A DNA stretch of 64,000 bases. Source: Amia ocellicauda (lineage: Eukaryota; Chordata; Actinopteri; Amiiformes; Amiidae). A model generated the notes under the pieces. The model was not told where the DNA came from, searched no databases, and worked only from the letters and a program-made list of their open reading frames with translations. Where the stretch lies: contig NC_089853.1 in assembly GCF_036373705.1 (NCBI RefSeq), forward strand, positions 7,971,405 to 8,035,404. The letters run 5' to 3'. Below are positions 13,101 to 25,600 of the stretch, in pieces. The translations under genes and the position numbers were made by a program. Position 1 is the stretch's first letter; each line of letters begins with the position of its first letter.

Positions 13101-13696
13101 AAGCGGAGGAGGATAAAGTCAAAGCCAAAGAAGAGACTGCTCAGGTGACTCAGGTGTGTGTGGAAACTGAGGGGAAGCTCAAGCAGGCTCAGGCAAGGAT
13201 TGAAGAGATGCAGAGCCAATTATGCTGCCTGGAAGCATCGTTAATGGAAGCTCAGCAAAAAGCCATCCAGGCGGAGTCAACAGGCAAGACACCAGAGGGG
13301 CCGGGGGCTGCCATCTTGAAAACCACCGGGGAGAAGCTTGAGGTGTCAGGACAAAACGCAGCCTTACCAGAAGCGGAGGAAGGAGAAGAGAGGAAGGTGA
13401 AGGTCCCGGCTGAAGTTGGGCAGCCTTTAGAGGAAGCAGATACATTCGAGATGGAAGCCAGAGAATCCAGAGAGTCCGCTTTGCAAAGTGTGCTGCGGTC
13501 TTTGAAGGCGATGGAGGCCACGGCCAGCCAGGCGTCGAGGGCAGCGGAGCTCGTCACCCTGAGCGGACACAGGCTCACAGCCGCCAAGGACAGGATGGAC
13601 GCGGCGGCTGAGAGGATCAGGGCTGCGTTGGAGAGGGCTGAGACTGCAGAGGCACGGCTGAGCCTAGTGGAGGCAGGGATCTCGCTGATGAAGGAG
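7105..13696 (+). CDS. irag1: irag1 N-terminal half: 16 exons, EF-hand-like plus coiled coil (KASH5-like)
   Basis: Exons: 7105-7348, 7589-7708, 7806-7986, 8301-8359, 8464-8527, 8708-8866, 9137-9254, 9738-9788, 10020-10097, 10203-10259, 10370-10429, 10644-10699, 10984-11080, 11462-11590, 12569-12672, 12958-13696. Every junction has an AG acceptor and GT donor, and the phase carries through. For 7589 the phase picks the upstream of two AGs, and for 12672 it picks GTATGT over GTGAGT. The start ATG at 7105 is the first in frame. After the EF-hand-like exon come short exons rich in Glu, Lys, Leu and Gln ([24 protein letters not shown]), which form a coiled coil. The last exon is 739 bases, unusually long, and very Ala/Glu-rich. 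The order EF-hand-like then coiled coil matches KASH5. Confidence 0.75.
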
Positions 13697-16600
13697 GTAA
13701 CGGTATATTTTGTTAAGATACGCATTCAGAGTTGTAGTGTGTTTCACAGGAGAACCGTGTAAGAAGTGGGAAGTGTTTATTGCCACATCTTCTCAAAGTA
13801 TCAACATTCCCATTACATCATGAAGATGTGTTTTTTCACCCACCCCAGGCATTGAAAGGCGCTTTTAGATGTCTTGGAGGGTCTTTACCTATCATTACAA
13901 TCCAAAGTCCAGTGTAGTTCTTATTCATGAATGGGTGATATCCCATATTTAATCATAGACATGTCCTGGTACCCAGGCTGTGGAAAGCAGAGAGAATTCC
14001 AGTTTGGTTACAACCCTGACGGCTTGGAGATGAGCTTGGTACACTGCTTTGCTAACTGAGATGCTATCTCACTTTGCCTCACTTCTTTACCATCTGTTTA
14101 TTTTTATGCTTTTGTTCTTGCACTATTTTAAGATGTTTGGTTTGGATTTTAGTAATGATCTTGTAAGTCTGTGTTTATCTGCATGAAAATAAATAAACAG
14201 TGTCTTTATTAGTTTAACATAAACTCCCCTTTTTCCTCACCCTCTGGAGTGTGAGCTTTGTCATATGGTCTTAGGCCACCATTCTCGGATTGAGGAATAA
14301 GACGTCCCCTCGTTCATTGGTGCTGTTCTTTAGCCTGCAGATTCTGGGTCATTGGCAGCTTCCAGCCTCCATCGTGTTGCCCTTTCTGAACCAGTCAGGA
14401 CAGAGAGTTCCACTCGCTTGACAAAAGAGGGGACATGGACCAACATCTGCCCGGCCTCTTCATATCATGGAATGAAGGGTAAAGTGAAATGATTTAAATC
14501 AGATTTTACGGGGTGCAAAAGGCCCTGTTAGTCGGCCTTCTCTTTCCTGTGTTCTTTCCCCCATTGAGAATACTGTCATTTGTAGAACATGGCTTCCTGC
14601 CAATCCCATTTTCTCTCAGGGCCTAATTCAGTTTAGCTGGGAACAAAAAGCCTTTAGGAAAAATAAACGGAAGGTAATATACAAAGCACATGTGGAGTGG
14701 TTTATATTCATAGATTGCAAATGTTTTCTTCACATGGAAGTTTTGCTTTAGAAAATGATAATAAAACTCACATTCCAGTACGTCATAGTCAGACTCCGCC
14801 TCTGGTTATTAGTTCAGTGAGACTGTCAGCCCGTAGGTCAGCAATTGTCCTGCAGGTTTGCCATTGAGTCGTGTCTTCTCAGTATGTGAAAACAGCACAG
14901 GAGGTAATGCTGCTGAAGAGATCACACAATGATCTGGTGCAAAGAGCCTCAGTCTCATGTATTTTAAGAGCATTTCCATGTATTTTAAATGTATTTTTGA
15001 TTCATATTCCTATTTTGCTGAGGATTTGACATGATATGGACACTTATGTTCAAATATGATGGTAATAAAAAGTATTTTTATTTCAGAAAAAGTGAAGAAC
15101 TACATAGTTAATTAGCTGAGAGGAGATTAAAATAATTTTGCCAGTAATTATCCTGGTCCCCTGATGTGATCTGTTAGCTTACTTTGGTACTTTCTTTTCA
15201 TGTAAATCTTCTATTTTCTATCTTTGTGTCCTACGCCACGTTATCACTTATAGTTGTTTCAATGAGTTCACTGAATCCATGCCAAGGCGTATATTTGGTT
15301 AACAAATTGTCAGTCAAGTTACGGTGTTTGTAGTTTTACTTTTTAATCCAGTATCTGTTCCAAATTTGTTTTTGACAAGGCATAAGAAAATTGAAAACAG
15401 GTTCCAAAATTTAGTATTTAATGAGTGTATTGCAAACACATATTTTTGTAAGTAAAGGTTTCCCACTGCAGAAATGTCTTCACTTCAAGCTACAAGAAAT
15501 CATACTTGTTGTCCCTTTATTAAATTTTACCTCTAAATAGAAGAAAAAATAATGAAGAATATTTATCTTGCTTGGTTATTTATCAGTGTGGACATCCATA
15601 CGATAGTGATACTTGAATGTTGTAAAGCCACAGACACATTTTCTCTCACTATATTTTAACAGTTAAGCTGTTATTTCCTGTTCTTTTCCGTTTTAAGTTT
15701 GACCATGCTTCTTACTTTGAATCGTTACCTTACCATAAAACATACCATGTTTACTGTGTTAGTTGTGTAAATCATTTTGCAAGGTTGTGCTGAGACAAAC
15801 TACCTCAGTTGGACACCTGAAATCTGATCATGTAATATTTAGTCTCTCTTTTAGGAAACTAGGTGTCATATCAATACTCTTATTTACTCTTCTAAAAAGC
15901 AAGTGTCTTCTAAATGCCTCTTGGTGTCTTTGGGCTTTTTTTTCTGCATAACAGTATGCAGTTTAGATTACAGAAAGTTATAGAATCAAGTAAAGGAATA
16001 TGCGTTTTAAATTGTAGTATCCATTTTTAAATAACAGACCAAAATATATACAATACTTGACCCAAAGACATGAAGTGTTTCAGTGCATGTTGTAAAATTT
16101 TAACCTTTTTTTACGATCAAAGTGAGACATAGGCGTTGTTATGCGCCCCATGTTTTGAACCAAAGGATCAGCCAGCATGCAAATGGTTGCCAGGATATTG
16201 TTGCCCTTAGATATGAAAAGGTGAGCGAGATGCTCTCTTCTCGCTTAAATATACGTGCAAGCCAAGCCTTCCAATGGGGCTACGCGCTTCTTTCGATGCG
16301 TCATCCTCTGAAGAAAACTGTGTTGCGAAAACTGTTTTAATTTGCATGGACAATGGGCCAAATGCAAATAATTTTTTCTCTTCTTCATTTTGCATCTGAT
16401 TTTATTTTAGCAGACAAAGTCATTTCCCTGGACACTGAAAGACCAAGAACAAAGGTAAGATAAGAAAACATTTCAGAAAAACACATATATATATATAAAA
16501 TAAAATAAATGATGGAATTATACAACTTAAATTGGTTATTTTGAAGGATAGTGAGCGTGCAACTGGTTTGCAACTGTTATTTATTAATCCACAGACTTGT

Positions 16601-19600
16601 TAGGCTTCAAGATATGTCTTGCTTCAACCGTTTCAAAGATAACTTTTTATAAATCTCTGGTTTAATAATCTGTCAGTCTTTACTGCTTTACTCTTCAGAT
16701 GTGGATTGTTTTCTTGTAAATGAGTAAAATGTTGCAAAAAGACAGAATCCTCTTTTGATCAAATGTAAATAAATTCTGCAGGAATTGTTAGAATGTTTTT
16801 GCATGGCCGTTCCTCATTACTTTAAATCCAGAACTGAACACTAAGATTACGTTAAGAATGCTGAAGCTACGAAAAAGCCTGTGATTCTCCATTCTGCCAT
16901 GGCAGGGCTGCAGAGACAAACAGGTACTTTTATTGCTGTATTGAACAAGTGAGAGATGGTGTTCTCAGTGTGGCATCATTCAATTTGCAGTGTCCGACAC
17001 TCTGAATATCTCACCCTGTGAGCAGATTCCAGGCTGTGGGTAATGATTAATGCTCTGGGACATTAAGCTGAGGATAAGCTGGATGTGACTTGACTTATCC
17101 TTACTGAGCGCATTCAGTTTTACCACTCTGTAAATTCAAGACAGGAATACCTTTTTTGTGCAGAAGAAAATGCACATTAGGCTTTGAACCTTAAAAGGCT
17201 TTGAAGAATGAAAAACAACACCCTTTGATGACATAGCTACTGTGTCTAACCTGAAACCTCAGGATCTTTGGTGAATTGATATCATTTATTTTAATTGGTT
17301 CATTTATGATGAAATATTGTTTAAAAAAATCTATGCTTTATTGTTTTTACACACAATTAAGAGAACCATCTCCAAGCTAAAGTGGAATGACACAATATCT
17401 TTGTTATAATTAATTCTGTGTTGGGCATGTATCCATCTCTGACTTGAGCTCATAGATTGTATTTCTTATGTATGATGGCTTTAATTATCATATATATTAC
17501 ATTGGAGCTTTTCCAGTACATCCCGGTGGGATATAAACACAGTTACTGCAGGAGAGAGGGCTTAAATGAATAATTACACTTTGACAGGGAAAATTGTGAA
17601 TAGAATATTGCCATTAATTATAGTTATATAATAGTTATATTCTGTGAATTGTATAGCTAAATGTTCATTTTTAAAAATACAAATTAAAACCTAGAGAAAG
17701 ATTTGCCTTTTTCTTCTTCTAGAGAGTATGCAACTGAGTTAATTAAAGAAAGAAAGCACGAAACAAATCTTCATGAATGCAGTCGTGGGCACTATTTCTG
17801 TTAGTTTCATATTCATATAGCATTTCACATGTGGATTAATGGCTAACCTGAGATCTGGCCATTTCTAGCTTCACAGGCCAAGTGATCTGAATAAATGTTA
17901 CATTCAGAGTGTATTGTGGCCTTGGAGTTAAAGATGCATCTATTTAACTAATAAATTTAGTAAATATAATATTTCACAATAATGACCCCAGTCAAAATAA
18001 TAATAATAATTCTATACAAACAAAGTCACTTGGTATTAAGATATTTTAGAAGGTGAATATGTTATTCGCGCTGATTACCCAGTCCTCAAATAAAATTGTT
18101 ATAAATGCATTTTCTACATGATAGACACAGATGTATTAGGGTGTTAGTACATGAAGGGTTGGTTTCACAGACCCAAATTGGCACTAGTATTGGACTATCC
18201 AATTATATTTTAGTTAGTGCAAGACAAGTAGGACTTATAGTGCTAACAGTAATAGTAGTGATGTGTCTAAGTTTCCTTAGCCAGACAAATTGCTAGATTT
18301 CAAGTTAGACTCCCTTTTGAGAATGTAAGCTCTCTACTCAAGGTTTTAAATAGGTTTAGGATGTGCAATAGACAGTTTGTTTTAACATTTATTAATTACG
18401 GTGCTATTTGCACTTTGGTTCTGAATCCTTGTATAATATAATCAGGCCTCTTGTTCTCCTCTGAGGGCTTCTTGTCATGAAATGTTTACACAGTGAGCTG
18501 AAGATGAGGATGCAGATTATCCCTCTATTTGGAGATTCATGGCTGCATAGCAAGCTCAAGTTTGCATAACCCCCCAGCTTTTTTTTTTCCTCCTCACTCT
18601 AAGTTTGTAATGATAGCGGTGTCACCCTGACTAATAGATGGAAACACAGTTTTAGAAAAAGGCAGTTATTGCGAACGAGCAGACTTTTCCCCTGGATGCC
18701 ATCATTCTGTTGCTGAGGCTTTTTGAGCAGCCTCACTGCAAGCAAAAGAGTCAGATGAAACATTGCCCTTAAATGGTAAAAGCTCCCAGGAGTGAAAGAG
18801 AGGCTGGCTTGAAAAAAAAAAAAGACAAGGAATTGTTCAGCTTTAGGTAAAATCTCAAAATCCAAGGAATCTGGATAGCGTCTGTTGATTGTTATGTTCT
18901 GCTTTTAAGCACATCTGGGACCTTCAGCTGAGAGTAAGGTACAGTAATAATCCGATGGGGTATGTTTTGCAGGAGAGGGCTGTCTGCATTGTTTTCTCAA
19001 GAGGCAGCAACACATTTTAGCCTGTAAGCATGGATGAGATATGTGTGCCTGAAATTGTTACACTGATTTCTTTTAATGCCGGGTGTTTATTTGCACTAGA
19101 ACGCGCTGTTGGCTTTGAGGCATTTGTGGAAGTATAGCACTGCATTTTGTTCCAGGTTTGAATGCTGTAGTGAAGATGGGGATATTTATTTTATTGAATG
19201 AAGGGACAAGATAACCACCAAGTTTAGATTGCAATGTATATAAAGGAAATGTATCATAATACAGTGTAACTGGAAGATAGTTCTCATGATTAATCTGTTT
19301 TTATGAAAAAGCAACAGTTCCTTAATGTGCAATACAATTAATTTGTTATAATACTATTATTTATACTTTATATATTATTAATAATATATTGTATTTATGC
19401 TTTAGATAGCAGGAGGGGTTCTGTAACACTGTGTCTTTTCCATCTATCTCTGTCTCTCTCACGCCTTCCATCCTATTATCTCATGTGCCAGTAATATTAC
19501 TTCCACATCCTGGCTCTGTATTGTACACAACTTTTTAAGCAAATTTGGCAAGCTGTTGCTTTCTTATATAATAAGGGGGGGTTGGGGGGTTTGAATCATT

Positions 19601-22600
19601 CAGTTTCTCATGAAAAGTAATGAATGCATTGCCTTAAGGTGACATTTGACCCCCGAGACCTAAAAGCCGGTAAAAGCTCTGAGTCCTTTCCAAGTTTGTT
19701 TTCTTTAGAGAATTGACTCTCTGTGTTGCAGACATGCGCTGCTTTAAATAAATATAGACAACTAAGAATCCCCCAGGCTGCTGTTCACTTAGCAGAAAAA
19801 TATAAGACAAGATTATTTGTGCCCCAAACAGGAAGTAATACTTACTGTAGCTCTGTAGGGTTCAGTTGTGTGTGTGCAGGAATAAAATGTATCTGTTTGT
19901 ACAGTTTTCTCACATTAGTCTTTAAGCTTGCTTTGTCACGTGGTGGGAAACAAGCAACACTTAAACAGTGTCATTTATTATGGTGACCTGCAGTGTTTCT
20001 TATAGTAAACTATGTCCTGGGGTGTCTTATTTTGTAGTTTAATTGTGTATGTATGTAAGCGTTTTAGTATACATACTTAGTTCACCCTTATGAAAGGAAA
20101 CCACAGTAATTCTGCACAGTAATTTTGCAGTTTTCCCATGCTTATACCATGCATCTGCTTTGTTTTGTTTGACATTGGTTTCTGTGGTTTGTATCATGGT
20201 TTATATCTTTACCAGTAATGACTTTCTGGACTTTAAACAGGCTTTACCGTGGTATAAAACAGTAAACTTTTATATGGGCAGTGCTTCCTAGTGTTTATTT
20301 ACACAGATATTGAATATTGTATTCGTCACAAATATGTATAATGTTTCTGAAGGGCAGGATTATAGTGTGTGAGTTATTTTTAGCACCTTGGGCAAGCTGA
20401 CAAAAAAACAGAAAGAAACTAATGAACTATATTCAGAGCTGCAGAAGATACATCAGATGCAGGCTGTAGGCCTTGTTTTGTGTTGGAAACCCTATTACAT
20501 ATTACATTGTGTTGGAGATGGTTTCTCTCCAGGAAATCACGTCTATAGCTGTCAGCCTGCAATAGCAATCCCTTATTTAAAAAATAAATTGAACAAATTG
20601 CTGTGTTGTGGGAATGTAATTATTTGTGGTATTGAAGGAAAAGTCCAGTTGTGCCACAGGTTATGTGAACTGGTGCGCAGTGTTGATAGGGAAAGGAAAG
20701 GAATGGCAGAGAGTGCTGACATTTCCTGGGCAAAGCCACACAGGCCATTAGCAGTGTTCACAATCGCTTTCCTAGCCTGAAATGAGTGCAGGAGAACAGG
20801 ATTCATGATAGTGTGCAATGTTCTGTAACAAACCAAAACAAAGAATACGTCCACACTCACAATATATTATATTCTGATTAAACATTTAAAAAAAGAAACA
20901 TACTAAAGAAACACGATAGCAGGGAACATGTTGTCTCTTAACAGACATGTATGACCACCTTTCTCACACAGGCGATTTAAATCCATAGCCTATTACCAAT
21001 AAAAACAATCATCAATGTAATCAGGAGATTATACAATTCATAGCTAGATTATAATTTCTACCTCCATACTTATTATTTACTGTTCAATAAAGCTGAAATG
21101 CAGTACATGTTTTTCTTAAGAGAAAAATAAAGAAAATTAAACATCCATCTCTGTGTTCTGTATACTGAATCTATATATACAGACAACCACTACTAAATCA
21201 TCTTGTTATTTTAAATACACTTATATATAAGCCATTTCTCTCTCCAAGAGCACTTCTTCTCAATTCAAGTCAGTGGTGAACTGGAAGGCTACTTCATCTG
21301 ATCGTATGTCTCTCTTGCCACATACTATGTCTGAGAAAGAGGTTAGAGTGCTTATATGGTTGTTATTACCATTTTTGACCCTATAGTTTCTTTTGGGATT
21401 TCTTTTTTGAATTATGGAAACCTTTTGTTGTGAAAAGGAGAGAACTTCCACTGACAAATAACCCGACTTTGCATAGTTGATTGCATGGGCCTACTTTTAA
21501 TGAGATTGCATCAGATCCCATGATTGCAATCAACTCCTGGGATTACAGTATGGGTTGTGTACCGTTCTGCACACAACTTATGTTCTCAAGCTTGGGCCAC
21601 AGTCCCTGGGGGATTTAATACAATAGCAGAAGTTAGAGGGAAACTATGGAAAGATAAACAAGAATTTGAGTAGAATTTAAGACATTTCTGTTCTCCCCAC
21701 CAGTTGAAATGTCTCTTTCTGTGGTATATTGATCACTTATGAGGCAGCTTCCAGCAATGAGTCAAGGCACTCATCCTGTTCTAGCTGCCAGCTGCAAACT
21801 TATCTAAACACATATTTATCTCTTATGATTTATTGATGGATTTTACTTATTTACCTAATACTTGCTCCCTCATGTTTTTCCATTGAACTGAATGTTTAGA
21901 ATGACTAATCGGGACAATATTTTTGGCCAGTTTCCCAAAAGCCATTGGTCATTGGTGTTCTTTTATTAATTTTTTATGTTTAAACGTTTTCCAAATTAAA
22001 CAAAATGTATCATCCCTAGATTTAACATACAGATGTCAGGAGACTATTATTTATGTTACAGCTTTTTATTTGGGTATGCTGTTGGTAACCATGCAATTTC
22101 TCTGCCCAGTTTTTGGAATAGCCTTAGGCTTCAGCTATTTTTAAAATAGATTGCACACAATGACAAATGGAACGTGGAAGTGATTGCTTTTTAAATACCT
22201 TGCAGTCAGCGGGTTTTCCCAGCTAGACAAGTATAATATTTAGGCGAATGTTCTTGCCTAATTAATAATGTTATTAGAGATAAACTTTATTTTACGAATA
22301 AAGCACGTATGCTATTTTGTGCATGTACGGTCTACATTAGAACGTAAACAAATGGACTCCACTGTATGTAGACTAAAGACAGAAGGGTGCATGATAACAG
22401 GCAATGTGTCTAGTAGAAGCATTCTTTGTAGGATTATTTTAAGGTTCAGTGTGCAGGGTGTCATACAGGAAATAGTAACCAGATCCTATGTCAGCATTTT
22501 TGGCAGTTATTCATGTTAGAGTTACGGTAATAAAAACAAAAACGTACCTGTACAAAACAAAGAAATATTCAGAGACATAGACAACGATTAATTTTTTTTT

Positions 22601-25600
22601 TTAAGTATAGCAGTAATGCTGACAGATAATAGAAACATGCAACTAGTCAAAACTATATACAATTATACCCGAAGCCTATATAACAAAGATCTGTTGAAAT
22701 GCATAATTCACTCTGATTCCTCCTAAATCATTCTTGCTTGTCAAAACTGATTAAGATAAGCTTTCTTGTAAAGACATTATAACCATTGTACACATATGCT
22801 GAGAAAATTACAAAACAGAAATCTAACTGGAATTCAAAACATGATGCAAATTTCATCTGGCTGAAACTGAATTATCTCTGGAGTGCAACACAAGGACCAT
22901 TGATTGATAGCTACAGTTATTTCCGTGGTTCACTTGTTTCACATGTAAAATAAGTTCGTAATTCTAAATATATATCCATGTTCATTCCTTATATGGTCTA
23001 GATTAAAATTTGGATACTAAGCAAGTTGTCAGCGATGTGAAATTGACCAGAATTTAAATGAAACCAGCAACGTTATTCCACATTGGCATGTTTGAGAGTG
23101 GAAATCAACAACTGCATTTCATTTGACGGCCATTTAAAGAAGTTCAGACATTATAATACAATATTATTTCCTAGAATTTTAATTGGAAGCAAAATAAATG
23201 TTTACTAAAAATAAATTGATAAGCAATATTAATAAAAATAAAATTAAAAGTAGGTACCTTTTTTAAACATACATTTTTCGCAATCATTTAAAAGGAGTTC
23301 ATCGTGTGTCATATACAGTATAATCTAAATTAGTTACACGTTGAACTTGTGTGTGATTTATTCTTATTCTTCCTGCATTAGTTATGTTCCAAGAATAATT
23401 AACAATGCCGTCCTGGGAAAAGGGTCATAACCAAGACATTTACAGGGGAATTGAACCAGCTTGGCACCATGCAGTTTTTTTATCCATTTGTAAAAAATTA
23501 AGCAAAACTGATTGACTGTCCATGTTTCATCCTGCTTAATTTGGTCCTGGGAATTCCTTCCAAGTCAGTAAGCATGGGAAACGGCAATCTAAGCAGAAAC
23601 ATCAACTGTAAACAGCACAGATCACATACAGAAGAGCCACGCATGGAGTGAGAAAGAAATTAAACACACCAGAATCAACTGGTGTTGTAATCTGCATTTG
23701 ATTTGTCCTGTCTATCAACATGGCAGTCTGTCTGTCTTTCTGTGTAGCTGTCTGATGATCCGTCGGTCTGCCTATGTTTAAGGTCTTCGTAAGTTCTACT
23801 TGGTCATTTATATAATGTGAAAGCTTACTGTATCAATTTGTCGTTATCAGGTGAAAGAGGGTTCATCTACGAATCTGAAAGTCCATCATCTTTTCTTCAC
23901 CCTTTGTTCACGGCAGCATTGTGTCAGCAATGATCAATTGCAACTTCACACTTCTCTTCTAGGTATCAGATTTGTTTTCCTTGTTTTGCTGTGTGTCTTG
24001 GTTTTCCAATAACTTGCTTTTTAAGAGTGTGATTCCTATACATGAGGAGGGAAAGTTCGTAAGACCATTTGTAGTATTTTGTTATTATGTTCTTCCATAT
24101 TTACACTGAATTGGTGCTTCACATAAGCAATCATGGTGACTAAGGTAGATAGTTGACACAGATTAATTAAGAGAATATGTTTTCTACCCAAATTCATCAA
24201 ATTAATGCACTTTTTTTAGTTTACCCCTGTGGCAGGAAGGGGGTTGATGATCCCTTCCTGCCTGTGCATAGACTGCAAGTGATTGGGGTTGATTGATCAG
24301 TTAGTGTCAATCAACCCCAGCCACCTGCTATAAGGAGGTCTCAGCCTCACATTGGGAGAGTTCGGTGGAGCGTAAGCAAGGTGTGGTTGTGCCTATCTGC
24401 TGGTTGATGTTTTTGTTGTTCCACGATGAAGACTCGGTCCATCCTGTGTGTATTTCGGTTTGTGTTTTATGTATCTTTGGTTGTGCCTGCTTGTTTTGTG
24501 AATAAAAGTCTTGTTTTTGTTACCTGTGGTTCTGACTCTGACTCAGAACCCCCCCCTTCACTTTTCAGTCACAGTAAAATTTTTGATGTTTTAAGTGTTT
24601 TTGTATTTTATGTCAGTAATGTCTGACATGTGGCGCTGTTCTACATCTGCCACAGTTATTTCCTGTTTTGCTGGGATCTCTTACGGTTTATTACTGTTGG
24701 TTCTTCTTTCCAACAGATGCATTGGCTTTGGAGCTTCTGAAAACCCGGCCACGGCCACGAGACTGTTGTGTCAAACCACTATTGCCTAGTCACAGTCAGG
24801 GAAGATGTCACAACTGCTTATCTGAACATAGATGTGAATGTAAAGCGACTGAAGAAAATGTAGAAAGGTAGGTTTTTTATTCTTAAAAAGAGATTTATAC
24901 GTAAAGTCAAGGTCTTATTGCTCTGCATTGTTTTTTGTTGTATTTGTTGGAAACACAGTAAGAAAAATAAAATCATACTTTATATTGGGTTAAAAAAAAT
25001 TATGAATCTGATCATTCCAAGCTCTCACACATAATTATTTGCTTTACAGCTAAACTATAAGAAATTATCTTTGAGGGCTTTGATTTTGTTATTTGTGTGT
25101 TCATACGCCAAGGCCCAGAACATTTTGTAACTTCAACTGAACTACTAATCAAAGGTTTAAAACCTGGTAATGATGTTTTGGGTTTATCATTTAACTGGCA
25201 CGTGTGTCATACATTACTATTTAAACCAGGCCAGACTGGAGAAAAGTATCAGAGTGTTACATTAAGAAACATGGCATGAATATCAATATAGCCCATGTAA
25301 CATCTGCAATCTTAAATGTTTACCTACATACAAATTAAACCCAAACAGTGTGTGAAAGAAAGTACAGTGAGGGAAAAAAGTATTTGATCCCCTGCTGATT
25401 TTGTACGTTTGCCCACTGACAAAGAAATGATCAGTCTATAATTTTAATGGTTGGTGTATTTTAACAGTGAGAGACAGAATAACAACAAAAAAATCCAGAA
25501 AAACGCATTTCAAAAAAGTTATAAATTGATTTGCATGTTAATGAGGGAAATAAGTATTTGACCCCTTCGACTTAGTACTTGGTGGCAAAACCCTTGTTGG

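Larger units (their letters stand above)
13697..24716 (+). other. Long irag1 intronic region
   Basis: Apart from the tentative exon at 14883-14958, a MITE copy near 18155 and a possible solo LTR at 24238-24573, I see no gene or RNA in these 11 kb. The sequence is AT-rich with short T, A and TAT runs. Open frames are short and lack coding character. Confidence 0.6.

Noticed and set aside
13252-13725. 157-residue open frame on -
   Set aside because: Shadow of the Ala/Glu-rich irag1 exon 12958-13696.
16411-16454. Possible irag1 exon ([14 protein letters not shown]) with good acceptor and GTAAGA donor
   Set aside because: It leaves two bases, which does not fit the one-base need of the 24717 exon; no partner exon was found to repair the phase.
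20384-20465. Open stretch with coiled-coil-like residues ([20 protein letters not shown])
   Set aside because: Its phase fits after 16411-16454 but leaves phase 0, still incompatible with 24717, and its donor is weak. It could be a minor exon, but it is unsupported.
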